This document shows positions 16,155 through 24,112 of a DNA stretch of 64,000 bases, in pieces. Position numbers and translations under genes: made by a program. The notes under the pieces were generated by a model. That model did no database searches, had not been told where the DNA came from, and saw only the letters and a list, made by a program, of their open reading frames with translations. Source of the DNA: Longilinea sp964536805 (GTDB lineage Bacteria; Chloroflexota; Anaerolineae; Anaerolineales; Anaerolineaceae). The DNA lies in contig CAZHYQ010000008.1 of assembly GCA_964536805.1 (NCBI GenBank), forward strand, positions 1 through 64,000, read 5' to 3'. Each line of letters opens with the position of its first letter. Position 1 is the first letter of the stretch.

Positions 16155-16604
16155 ATGGACAGCAACTACATCCCCCCATCCGCAGAACCGCCTTTTAACC
16201 CGGACGATTACACCCCGCCCTCGGCAGAACCGCCTGTCGATGCCAACCCGGTGACGCCGCCTGCCAGCGAGCCGGAAATCATTGACGTTACCGCCAAAGA
16301 AACGCCGCCGGCCGCTGCCACCTCCGGGTTCGACGCCGTACCGGAAGGCCTCGCCAGCCAGGCCGCCAAACCGCAATATGGCGGGGCTGTGCCCCCGCCT
16401 CCCGCCGCACCCATTCCCCCGGCCAAAAGCGGCGGGTCGAACACATCCCGCACGGTCTGGATTATTTTGGCGGTGGTGCTGGTGGTTCTGTGCTGCTGCT
16501 GTCTGCTGGCGCTGGGAATTGGCACCTGGTTGTGGAATAACGGCGACAGCATCTTGAACCGCTTCAGTTCCAGCCTGCCTGGCATTGCTGCCTGGTTTGC
16601 GTAA
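16155..16604 (+). CDS. Proline-rich single-span membrane protein with poly-Cys segment
   Basis: A 149-residue protein of unknown role. Residues 1-100 are Pro/Ala-rich and disordered, with near-repeats PPSAEPPFNPDDYT and PPSAEPPVDANP. One membrane span (about 101-125) contains four consecutive cysteines (C113-C116, in VLCCCCLLALG), which could be acylated or only reflect packing. A short tail with NRFSSSLPG follows. AGGGAG precedes the ATG. It follows the DUF4126 gene by 42 bases and is closed by a strong terminator. Confidence 0.78.
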   Translation: MDSNYIPPSAEPPFNPDDYTPPSAEPPVDANPVTPPASEPEIIDVTAKETPPAAATSGFDAVPEGLASQAAKPQYGGAVPPPPAAPIPPAKSGGSNTSRTVWIILAVVLVVLCCCCLLALGIGTWLWNNGDSILNRFSSSLPGIAAWFA

Positions 16605-16623
16605 TTAATTCTTTCTAGAAATA

Positions 16624-16653
16624 AAACCGCCTCTCAACATGGAGAGGCGGTTT
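16624..16653. terminator. Bidirectional terminator between convergent genes
   Basis: Twelve-bp perfect stem AAACCGCCTCTC/GAGAGGCGGTTT, loop AACATG. It lies 20 bases past the plus-strand gene's stop and 4 bases past the DUF402 stop; A/T flanks supply short T-runs in both directions. Confidence 0.8.
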
Positions 16654-16656
16654 ACA

Positions 16657-17136
16657 TTATTCGGTTACCGGTTGATCCAGCCTGACCTGCACCGGCGGTG
16701 AAAACATTGCCTTCAGCTCTTCCAAGGCGGCTTGTGCCTGCCGTTCGTCTTCAGCGTTGAGCGCCAACTGGGCAAATTCGTCCTCATCCAGTACCTCCTG
16801 CCGCCCATCCGGGAAGACCAGCAAATCGAGCGCCAAATCACGGAAGGCAATGCTGCCGCCGCCAATTTCGGCCGGGTAGCTGACATTGCAGTACCAGCAT
16901 TTCAGCTGCCCGTCGTCGCGGTCATAAATCTCGAGGATGTTGTACCAGCGGTCGCTGTAATAGATCTCGACAAACCGATCGTTTTTCTTGAATATCGTGC
17001 CGTGAAAGGGCATATCATCGCGCGTGAAATAAGCCTCCACCAGCACGGCATTCGGTTGGCGCTGTTTAATGATGCCGCGGTAGCGAAAAACCTCGTCCCC
17101 CTGCGGATTGCGTTTAATGATGGTGACCTTATCCAT
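16657..17136 (-). CDS. DUF402 domain protein
   Basis: About 159 residues. The DUF402 fold (YgaC/FomD-like) is seen in DRWYNILEIYDRDDGQLKCW, then YCNVSYPAEI and FRDLALDLLVFPDGRQEVLD-EDEF. In characterised relatives such as FomD and Ntdp this fold hydrolyses nucleoside di- or triphosphate derivatives with divalent metal, so a nucleotide phosphatase is possible. The ATG at 17136 has GGGGGTGG upstream; the longer TTG frame would overlap thiQ. It follows thiQ by 19 bases and is likely cotranscribed with it. Confidence 0.88.
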   Translation of the reverse strand: MDKVTIIKRNPQGDEVFRYRGIIKQRQPNAVLVEAYFTRDDMPFHGTIFKKNDRFVEIYYSDRWYNILEIYDRDDGQLKCWYCNVSYPAEIGGGSIAFRDLALDLLVFPDGRQEVLDEDEFAQLALNAEDERQAQAALEELKAMFSPPVQVRLDQPVTE

Positions 17137-17155
17137 AATGTCCACCCCCTGGAGG

Positions 17156-18184
17156 TTACCCAAGGCAAAGTACGGCTTCCGGCGGCAAGTACAATTCCGC
17201 CTGTTCGCCTTTGGGCAGCGCCACTTCCAGATCGAAATGCAAGGTCAGCCCGCCGGCGCAGCTGAGTTCCACCCGGAAGCGTTCGCCCCGAAATACCGAA
17301 TCTACCACCCGCCCCTGGATGCGGTTCCAATCCGGCCCAAGCGGTTCAAGAGTTGCCCCAGCCGGCCGCAGCAGCAGAGTCACCTTGCCCTGTGTTTTTA
17401 AGCAGGCCGGTTTCAAAGCGCCCAATGGTGTTTGCACCATGCCGGCAGAACCTGCCAGCCATTCGCCCTGGATCAGGTTATCCAACCCGAGGAAGCCTGC
17501 CACCCAGACAGAGACCGGATGCAGGTAAATTTCCGCGGGCTCGCCCTGTTGTTCGATGCGCCCCTCGTGGAGCAGAATCAGCCGGTCGGCAATGGCGAAG
17601 GCTTCTTCCTGGTCGTGCGTGACATAAATGGCCGGGATGCCGCTGGCATGCAGCACCCGCCGGATTTCATCGCCCAACTGTTCGCGCAGGGCGCGGTCCA
17701 ACGCGCCCAATGGCTCGTCCAGCATCAACAGGCGCGGCTGCGGCGCCAGCGCGCGTGCCAGTGCCACCCGCTGCTGCTCGCCGCCCGAAAGATCGGTGAC
17801 ATGCCGTTTGGCCAGACCCGTCAGGTTGACCTTCTCCAAGGCCTCGGCTACCCGTTGATCAATTTCGACTTTTGAGAGCCCCTGCATGCGCAGTCCAAAG
17901 CCCACGTTTTCGGCCACATTGCGGTGCGGAAAGAGGGCGTAATCCTGAAACATCAGGCCAAACTGGCGCAAGTGTACCGGCACGTCCTGGATATCCTGGC
18001 CCTGCCAGAGGATCTGGCCGCGCTCGGCGCTTTCCAGCCCGGCAATGATCCGCAGCAGCGTGCTCTTGCCGCTGCCAGAACGCCCCAGCAGGCACACCGT
18101 CTCGCCCGCCTGGATGCGAAAGGAAACGCCGTTCAGCAGCGGTTTGCCTTCGTAACTTTTCCAGATATCGCGGATTTCCAGCAT
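17156..18184 (-). CDS. thiQ: ABC transporter ATPase with TOBE-like C-terminus, probable ThiQ
   Basis: A 342-residue importer ATPase. Walker A GRSGSGKST (34-42), Q-loop Q80, signature LSGGEQQ (132-138), Walker B LLMLDE (152-157) and the H-loop in YVTHDQEEAFAIAD are all intact. About 100 C-terminal residues resemble the TOBE domain of PotA/FbpC-type ATPases; proteobacterial ThiQ is shorter and lacks it. The thiamine assignment rests on position near thiB-thiP, which otherwise have no ATPase in the window, so iron or another substrate is possible. ATG at 18184 has GGGGAG upstream and is preferred to TTG at 18199. Confidence 0.85.
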   Translation of the reverse strand: MLEIRDIWKSYEGKPLLNGVSFRIQAGETVCLLGRSGSGKSTLLRIIAGLESAERGQILWQGQDIQDVPVHLRQFGLMFQDYALFPHRNVAENVGFGLRMQGLSKVEIDQRVAEALEKVNLTGLAKRHVTDLSGGEQQRVALARALAPQPRLLMLDEPLGALDRALREQLGDEIRRVLHASGIPAIYVTHDQEEAFAIADRLILLHEGRIEQQGEPAEIYLHPVSVWVAGFLGLDNLIQGEWLAGSAGMVQTPLGALKPACLKTQGKVTLLLRPAGATLEPLGPDWNRIQGRVVDSVFRGERFRVELSCAGGLTLHFDLEVALPKGEQAELYLPPEAVLCLG

Positions 18185-18369
18185 TGCAGCGCTCCCCAAA
18201 GCAATAAACGCCTAATCCTACCATAGAACCAAACCCACCGTCTGGAAAAAGCTTGTTTTCAATCAACCAGCTTTAATGATATTGATCTTTGATTTTATGG
18301 GTATTTATTGTTATATTTGTGTCACCGGATCTGGGTTATCTGCTGGTTTAGTGCATGGAAAGAGGACGG

Positions 18370-19644
18370 ATGAAAGCAAAAACCTTTATTCAAAAAACCA
18401 TCAGCCTAATAATGGCTTTTCTCGTTTTGGCGGTCAGCCAGGCGAATGTGATGGCGGCCGGCGGCCCCACCCTTTATATTCCCCTGATCAGCAAAGCGCC
18501 GGAGTCAAGCCTGGCTTTGCCGCCCGCCGATGCGGCTTCTGCGCGCCTGAGCGTGCCGCCCGGTTTTGCCATCCGCTACTTTGCCACCCAGGTGGGTGCA
18601 AAACCGCGCCTGATGTCCATCGGGCCGGACGGTGCACTGTATGTCGCGCTTTATAATGGGCAAGCCATCGTACGACTGCCGGATGATAACCATGACGGCC
18701 TAGCCGACAGCGTCCAACCTGTGCTCACCGGCCTCAACGGCCCGCACAACCTGGAGTGGTTCGGCGGCTGGATGTACGTGGCGGAAAACGACAAGATCAG
18801 CCGCCACAAGGATCTCAATTCCGATGGCATTTACGAGACGCACGAGACCATTGCATCCCTTCCCAGCGGCGGCGGGCACTCCACGCGCACCGTCCATTTT
18901 GGACCGGACGGTAAAATGTATGTTTCCGCGGGATCGACCTGCAACGCCTGCGATGAAACCGATCCGCGCCGCGCGGCCATTCTGCGCTTCAATCCGGATG
19001 GCAGCATTCCCGCCGACAACCCCTTCAAGGACGATGCCAATGTGCTCAAGCGCCCGCTGTGGGCCTGGGGACTGCGCAACAGCGTTGATTTCCTCTGGAC
19101 GCCCACCGGTGTCCTGTGGGCTGACCACAACGGCATGGACGGTCTGGGCGACAACCTGCCGCCCGAAGAGATTGTCATCCCGGTGCAGGGCAACCACTGG
19201 CACGGTTGGCCAACCTGTTACACCGCCACCCTGGGCGTAAATACGTCGCCGGAAGTGCCAGTGAACACTGGAACGGATTGTTCAACGGCCATCCCGGCCC
19301 GTTTCACCGATCTAGCCCATTCGGCACCGCTGGGCATGCAACTGGGTGCTGCGGCACCCTTTCCGGCAGCCTATCAGGATGACCTGTTCGTGGCCTTCCA
19401 CGGCTCCTGGAACACTACGCTGGCCAACGCGCGCGACTGCAAGGTGCAGCGCATTTTGGTTGAAAACGGCCAGCCAGTCGGCAGCGAGAGCTTTGTGAAC
19501 GGTTTCCGCGCGGCCGGGCAGGCCTGCGGCGGCGCCAACACCTTCGGCCGTCCCGCCGATGTGGTGGTCAATGGCGCCGGGGAGATGTTCATTTCCGACG
19601 ACTATTCCAACGCCATCTACCGTTTGATTTACATTGGTCCGTAA
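18370..19644 (+). CDS. Secreted PQQ/sorbosone dehydrogenase-like beta-propeller protein
   Basis: About 424 residues with a signal peptide (basic start, hydrophobic stretch, cut near NVMAAG). The rest is a six-bladed propeller of the sorbosone/soluble glucose dehydrogenase type: FGPDGKMYVSAGSTCNACDE, DPRRAAILRFNPDG, WAWGLRNSVDF and VAFHGSWN are family hallmarks. Relatives bind PQQ and calcium and oxidise sugars or aldehydes outside the cytoplasm. Several Cys suggest disulfides. It faces the opposite way to the thiamine transport genes on both sides and has an inverted-repeat element immediately downstream, suggesting later insertion. Confidence 0.88.
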   Translation: MKAKTFIQKTISLIMAFLVLAVSQANVMAAGGPTLYIPLISKAPESSLALPPADAASARLSVPPGFAIRYFATQVGAKPRLMSIGPDGALYVALYNGQAIVRLPDDNHDGLADSVQPVLTGLNGPHNLEWFGGWMYVAENDKISRHKDLNSDGIYETHETIASLPSGGGHSTRTVHFGPDGKMYVSAGSTCNACDETDPRRAAILRFNPDGSIPADNPFKDDANVLKRPLWAWGLRNSVDFLWTPTGVLWADHNGMDGLGDNLPPEEIVIPVQGNHWHGWPTCYTATLGVNTSPEVPVNTGTDCSTAIPARFTDLAHSAPLGMQLGAAAPFPAAYQDDLFVAFHGSWNTTLANARDCKVQRILVENGQPVGSESFVNGFRAAGQACGGANTFGRPADVVVNGAGEMFISDDYSNAIYRLIYIGP

Positions 19645-19651
19645 GGAAATC

Positions 19652-19829
19652 ACCACGGAGGCACGGAGTACACGGAGAAGATAAATAAAGAGAGGTAAGG
19701 TAACCCTTATCGAGTCGCCTCTACCTCTTATTACAAAACTATGTATGAATTATTATTGGAGGGAAAACGGTCGTTCGATCTGGGTTTTATAAAAAATACT
19801 CTTCTCCGTGATCTCCGTGTCTCCGTGGT
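19652..19829. repeat. 178-bp MITE-like inverted-repeat element
   Basis: Two 29-bp arms, 19652-19680 and 19801-19829, are inverted copies with three mismatches. Each consists of ACCACGGAG, CACGGAG and CACGGAGAAG modules. The 120-bp centre is A+T-rich with no reading frame of note. It ends 8 bases before the thiP stop and starts 8 bases after the sugar dehydrogenase stop. Similar CACGGAG-rich repeats are common in environmental bacterial genomes; no transposase is present. Confidence 0.85.
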
Positions 19830-19837
19830 TATCCCCA

Positions 19838-21520
19838 TTAAATCGTTTCGCCGCCCAGGCGCTCGATGGCCAGAATGCCCAATGCGCAGACGACCAGCAG
19901 CAGGGTAGCCATGGCCAGCGCCTGGCCGTAATTTAAGCCGCCCGGCTGCGAGAGAAAACGGTAAATCGCCACCGGCAGAGTGGGCGTTTCAGGCCGCGCC
20001 AGAAAGGAAGTTGCGCCAAACTCGCCCAATGAAATGGTAAAAGAGAATATTGCGCTTACCAGAGCCGCCCGCGCGATGATCGGCAAATCCACTTCCATCC
20101 AGGCGCGCAGCGGCGAGGCACCCAGCACTGCCGCGGCCTGTTTCAATGAAAGCGGGATGGATGCCATGGCAGGCTGAAGCGTGCGCACCACGAACGGCAG
20201 CGCCACCAGGCTGTGCGCAATGGGTATCAGAAGCGGGAAGGAGCGCGCATCCAACGGCGGCTTGTTGAACGCCACGATGAAACCCAGTCCAAGTGTCACG
20301 GCAGATGCACCCAGCGGCAGCAGCAGCAGCGGTTCCAGCCAGCGGTTCACTCTGGCAGGTTTTGACAGGGCTGCGGCCGCGAGCGAACCGAACGACAGCG
20401 AGATCAGTACAGTCGCGCCCGCGTAAGCCAACGAATTGCGCGCCGCCGCGATGGGCGGGACGTAGAACAACGAACCGCGTCGGTTGATGAACAACTCGCG
20501 GTAATAATCCAGCGTCAGCCCGCCCTGCACCACGGCGCGCTCGCCGCGGGCAGCCTCCAGGCGCGTCACCGACCGCAGAGTCAGCGCTGCCAACGGCAGC
20601 ACCAACAGCGCGGCCAACAGGGTCAACAACACGCCCACAAGCATCCGTTCGCGCCAGCTTCGCGGCTGGCGGGTTCCTTCCCCCCGCAGACGCGGCGCAA
20701 GCGGAATGGCACGCCGTCCGCTCAAGCGGCTGTGAAGGACGGTAATGGCCAGCGTACAGGCCAACTGGAGTGCTGAAAGCAAGCCGGCCAGCGGCAAATT
20801 AAGCATCTGCAGCGCCTGGATATAAATCTCGACCTCCAGGGTGGCAAAGCGCGGACCGCCCAGCAGCAGCACCACGCCGAAGCTGGTGAAATCGAACAGA
20901 AATACCAGCAGCGTGGCGGAAAGCAGGGCTGGTTTCAAGAGCGGCAGGGTTACTTCACGCAAAGCCCGCGCCGGCGAAGCGCCCAACATGCGGGCGGCCT
21001 GTTCCAGGCGCGGATCCAACTGAACCAGCGCGCTGCCGACCACCCGGATCACCACGGTGGTATTGTAAAAAACATGCGCCAGCAGGATGGCGCCCAGCGA
21101 ATTGAGGATCTGGATGGGCGGGCTTTCCAGCCCGAACCAATCCATCAACAACAGGTTCGCCCAACCCCGCGGTCCCAGCAATGCGTTGAAGCTGGCCGCC
21201 ACCACCACCGTCGGCAGAATGAACGGCAGGGTGGTCAACACGCGCAGCAGCCGCTTGCCGGGAAACTCGTAGCGCGCAAAAACGTAGGCAGCCGGCAACC
21301 CGACCGCCAGCGTCAACACGGTTGAAAGAGCCGCCTGCCAAAAGGTAAAGCCCAGCGGCCGCAGCACGCGCTGCCAACCGGCCAACGCGTCGCCAATGCC
21401 GGATTGAAACGCCAGGCGAAAAACCGTGCCCAATGGCAGAAAGAAGAACACCCCCAGGAAGAGCAGCGGGATGATCCACAGCCAGACGGCACGCGGCAGG
21501 CGTCTGGACAAAGTTGTCAC
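19838..21520 (-). CDS. thiP: Thiamine ABC transporter permease, two fused domains
   Basis: A 560-residue inner-membrane permease with two BPD_transp domains and about twelve spans, matching ThiP/FbpB-type fused permeases. Both ATPase-contact EAA loops are seen: EQAARMLGASPARALREV in the first half and KQAAAVLGASPLRAWMEV in the second. The start is taken as GTG at 21520, which overlaps the thiB stop as GTGA and has GGAG upstream; the TTG seven codons earlier is less likely. Thiamine is inferred from thiB, thiN and the TPP riboswitch upstream. Confidence 0.9.
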   Translation of the reverse strand: MTTLSRRLPRAVWLWIIPLLFLGVFFFLPLGTVFRLAFQSGIGDALAGWQRVLRPLGFTFWQAALSTVLTLAVGLPAAYVFARYEFPGKRLLRVLTTLPFILPTVVVAASFNALLGPRGWANLLLMDWFGLESPPIQILNSLGAILLAHVFYNTTVVIRVVGSALVQLDPRLEQAARMLGASPARALREVTLPLLKPALLSATLLVFLFDFTSFGVVLLLGGPRFATLEVEIYIQALQMLNLPLAGLLSALQLACTLAITVLHSRLSGRRAIPLAPRLRGEGTRQPRSWRERMLVGVLLTLLAALLVLPLAALTLRSVTRLEAARGERAVVQGGLTLDYYRELFINRRGSLFYVPPIAAARNSLAYAGATVLISLSFGSLAAAALSKPARVNRWLEPLLLLPLGASAVTLGLGFIVAFNKPPLDARSFPLLIPIAHSLVALPFVVRTLQPAMASIPLSLKQAAAVLGASPLRAWMEVDLPIIARAALVSAIFSFTISLGEFGATSFLARPETPTLPVAIYRFLSQPGGLNYGQALAMATLLLVVCALGILAIERLGGETI

Positions 21521-22602
21521 CGCAGGACAGTCTCCGTCCAAGCATTGATCCAGGCTTCGCGGTTTGCGCCAATTTCAGCCGGATCCAGCGTGGCCGGTTT
21601 TTCGGGCACCTGGATGTTCTTGCTGAAAACCTCAGGCAGTTTGGCCTGCGAATTGACCGGAAAAACAAACATCTGCAGCGGCATGTCCTGCTGAAACTTC
21701 ACGCCCAGCATGAAATCGACGAATTTTTCGGCCAGTTGGCGCTGTTGGGTACCTTTGAGGATGCCGACGAATTCGATCTGGCGGAAGCAGGTGTTATCGC
21801 CAACGATGGATGCGGTGGGGGCATCCTCGCGCGGCGGGTCGGCAAAGACCACCTCTGCCGCCGGGCTGGAGCCGTAGGAGACCACCATCGGCTGGCTGCC
21901 CTTGCCGGAAGAGCCGCTGAAGTTGGTGTAATAAGCGGTTTCCCAGTCGTTGACCACCACCAGGCCATTGTTTTTCATGCCCTGCCAGAATTCCAAATAT
22001 TTATCCGGGCCGTATTGCGCTATGCTGGCCATCACAAATGCCAGGCCGGGCGACGAGGTGGCCGGGTTTTCCGTCACCAGCAGACCTTTGTATTCCGGTT
22101 TGAGCAGATCCGCCAGGGAGGTCGGCAGCGCCAGCCCTTTCCCGGAAAAATAAGCCTTGTCATAGTTGATGCACACATCGCCAAAGTCCACCGGCAAAGC
22201 CTGATTGGACGCATCCAACTTAAACTCGGCCGGTATATCGGCCAAAAGCGGTGAAGCATAGGCTTCAAAAATGCCGGAATCCAGGGCGCGGCTGAGGAAG
22301 GTGTTGTCGACGCCGTAAAACACATCGGCGCGCGGGGCATCCTTGGAGAGGACCGCCAGGTTGAGTGCAGCTCCGGTGTCGCCGCTCTTGGCGAATACAA
22401 TCTTGACATTATTTTCCTGCTCAAACTGGCGCACCAGGTCTTCCGTCACGGCAAATGAATCATGGGTCATCACGGTCAAGGTGGCTGGCCCAGCAGCGGT
22501 TGCGGCGGTTGGCGCAGCCGGTGAGGTCGCTGCCGCCGGAGTGCAGGCTGCCAGGACAACCGTTAACCCCACAAAAAGTAGAAACAAACGAGTAATCTTC
22601 AC
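21517..22602 (-). CDS. thiB: Thiamine ABC transporter substrate-binding lipoprotein
   Basis: About 361 residues. The signal peptide ends in lipobox VLAAC, then an Ala/Pro/Thr linker and a periplasmic-binding fold similar to ThiB: LTVMTHDSFAVTEDLVRQFE, SGDTGAALNLAVLSKDAPRA, DVFYGVDNTFLSRALDSG, VDFGDVCINYDK and NPATSSPGLAF. It should capture thiamine (or its phosphates) and pass it to ThiP. The GTG at 22602 is chosen because GAGGAG lies 6 bases upstream and it places the signal sequence normally; an ATG eight codons earlier overlaps that site. Overlaps thiP by four bases. Confidence 0.92.
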   Translation of the reverse strand: MKITRLFLLFVGLTVVLAACTPAAATSPAAPTAATAAGPATLTVMTHDSFAVTEDLVRQFEQENNVKIVFAKSGDTGAALNLAVLSKDAPRADVFYGVDNTFLSRALDSGIFEAYASPLLADIPAEFKLDASNQALPVDFGDVCINYDKAYFSGKGLALPTSLADLLKPEYKGLLVTENPATSSPGLAFVMASIAQYGPDKYLEFWQGMKNNGLVVVNDWETAYYTNFSGSSGKGSQPMVVSYGSSPAAEVVFADPPREDAPTASIVGDNTCFRQIEFVGILKGTQQRQLAEKFVDFMLGVKFQQDMPLQMFVFPVNSQAKLPEVFSKNIQVPEKPATLDPAEIGANREAWINAWTETVLR

Positions 22603-22630
22603 AATCTTCTCCTCATAGCGAAGCATCGCT

Positions 22631-23284
22631 TCAGAAACTTTTTCGGGTGTGGATGCAAAGCAGCAGCCCGCCGCTTATCGATATTACAGCTTTATGGTCT
22701 TCCATCACATTGCTGATGCCGCGGGTACTGTCGGCATACAAAGTTTCACCTATTAACGGGTACTTCAATGCGCGGGTGGTTACTCCCAGGGCAGGACCGT
22801 TCAAAGGCAGCAGCGATACGATATCGCCGGCCTGGCCGAGCAGTTCAATATGATCATGAATGAGAACCACCTCTTCAAAGCCGTCTTCGAGGCGCACGTC
22901 CAACCCGTTCAATTCAGGGCGCGCCAGCAGAAACAGGTTGCCCAAGGTCTGGTCCAGACGCCCGCCCAACGCCGCCGCCAGCAGAATCGTACGGGTTCCA
23001 GTATCCACGGCAGCTTTCAATGCCAGTTCCAGGTCAGTCTCGTCCTTCTCACGCGGGTAACGTCTGATTTCGGCGCCGTTGGCTGATGCCCATTGCACAT
23101 CCGCCTCCGTGACCGAATCCAGGTCGCCGATCAAAAGATGCGGTTTCAGACCCAGCCGGCGCAGGTGTCGCAAACCGCCGTCCGCGACGATGAAACAATC
23201 ATCCGCCTGCAGTTGCGCTGCCAGCCTTTTTGGGCTGCGCAATTTTCCATTGACAAAAATGACCGTACGTTTTGGTGAAATCAT
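22631..23284 (-). CDS. thiN: Thiamine pyrophosphokinase
   Basis: A 217-residue cytoplasmic kinase that transfers pyrophosphate from ATP to thiamine, giving TPP. Catalytic-domain motifs: FIVADGGLRHLRRLGLKPHL, LIGDLDSVT, KDETDLELAL and GGRLDQTLGNLFLL; the C-terminal thiamine-binding part has STRGISNVME. It is the first gene after the TPP riboswitch, and the riboswitch terminator T-run abuts the ATG at 23284. Followed by thiB after 28 bases. Together these genes import thiamine and convert it to TPP, closing the feedback loop. Confidence 0.94.
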   Translation of the reverse strand: MISPKRTVIFVNGKLRSPKRLAAQLQADDCFIVADGGLRHLRRLGLKPHLLIGDLDSVTEADVQWASANGAEIRRYPREKDETDLELALKAAVDTGTRTILLAAALGGRLDQTLGNLFLLARPELNGLDVRLEDGFEEVVLIHDHIELLGQAGDIVSLLPLNGPALGVTTRALKYPLIGETLYADSTRGISNVMEDHKAVISISGGLLLCIHTRKSF

Positions 23285-23315
23285 CAAAAAACACCCTGGC
23301 CGTTGGAGGGTGTTT
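23285..23315 (-). terminator. TPP-riboswitch expression-platform terminator
   Basis: Stem AAACACCCT/AGGGTGTTT with 9-base loop and six T residues on the minus strand, ending at the thiN start codon. No separate thiN ribosome-binding site is apparent, so the hairpin may block both transcription and translation. Confidence 0.82.
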
Positions 23316-23328
23316 AATCATCTGAACT

Positions 23329-23418
23329 CGCCTTCCCTCCGCCGGCATTACCCGGATCAGGTTATTAGGGTCGAGGACTTCCGTCCTCCTCTCAGCCCGG
23401 TTGCACCAGGCTCCCCGT
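23329..23418 (-). promoter_or_regulatory. TPP (THI box) riboswitch
   Basis: On the minus strand the element opens with GGGGAGCCTGG, carries GGCTGAGAGG (the CUGAGA core), a variable GAGGAC/GTCCTC helix, then ACCTGATCCGGGTAATGCC and GGCGGAGGGAAGG, the conserved pyrophosphate-sensor half. Order and spacing match the THI-box aptamer. It lies 17 bases after a consensus -10 and 14 bases before the terminator hairpin, so TPP binding should stop thiN-thiB-thiP transcription. Confidence 0.96.
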
Positions 23419-23434
23419 ATTCCATTGTATCTGA

Positions 23435-23462
23435 AGTATAGTCCCCTTCAATAAGATGTCAA
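23435..23462 (-). promoter_or_regulatory. Promoter of the thiamine operon
   Basis: Perfect TTGACA (23457-23462), 16-bp spacer, TATACT (23435-23440) on the minus strand. Transcription should start about 10 bases before the riboswitch. Confidence 0.85.
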
Positions 23463-23510
23463 GGATCGAGCCCCTTGATTGCCAGCGAATCTGGCTTTCA
23501 TTTCTCCATG

Positions 23511-24059
23511 CTAGAATTCAAGCGGTTTCTGGTCCATTTTCAAAACGCATGCATGGGCATCCGCCATCCCGCGCACGTTATAGACGCGCCCGCCCCCCGA
23601 CCAGCTCATCAATTCCTGTGCCATGCCCGCCAGGACATACGCAAAATCGCCCACGCCGTCCTTGCCCTCGATCCGCCAATAATAACATCCGTCATCGCAA
23701 TCCAACTGGATTTGTGCCCCGAATTCTTCTCCAAGTTTCCGGCTCACGGTTTCCAGCCCGGTTTTCACCCGTTTTTTGCTCGGGAGCAGGCGGTAGTCCA
23801 AATCAGTGAGGTTCAATTCGCTGCCATAGGAATTTAGAAAATATTTGAAAGCCGCCTTGCCAATGCGCTGCGCCACGCCCCTGCTGCCAGTGGGTCCATA
23901 ATGCCTTTTCAGCGATTCCATGAACGCATCCACCGCGATATTGCGTCCCGCGAACAGTGCCAGATTGTCAACGTCCGATTGCCCCAGCACATCCACCGCC
24001 GCCTCGGCAAGGACGCGGCTGAATGTTGCAGTACACGAAGCGCTGGAATCTGTATTCAT
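23511..24059 (-). CDS. Unknown protein of the DUF4388-GTPase module (possible V4R-like)
   Basis: A 182-residue soluble protein, family not firmly recognised. RHYGPTGSRGVAQRIGKAAF near the middle and a C-terminal CYYWRIEG ... GMADAHACVLKM pattern loosely recall V4R/TRAPP-like small-molecule domains, but the usual GDPxC ending is absent, so this is only a suggestion. It follows a Ras-like GTPase by 53 bases and, with it and the DUF4388 gene, forms a three-gene minus-strand unit. A GTPase partner or regulator is a reasonable guess. Confidence 0.75.
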   Translation of the reverse strand: MNTDSSASCTATFSRVLAEAAVDVLGQSDVDNLALFAGRNIAVDAFMESLKRHYGPTGSRGVAQRIGKAAFKYFLNSYGSELNLTDLDYRLLPSKKRVKTGLETVSRKLGEEFGAQIQLDCDDGCYYWRIEGKDGVGDFAYVLAGMAQELMSWSGGGRVYNVRGMADAHACVLKMDQKPLEF

Positions 24060-24112
24060 TTTTGAGGAATCTCCGCTTTTTGGATTAAATTACTGAAAAC
24101 AAAAACAAAGGG

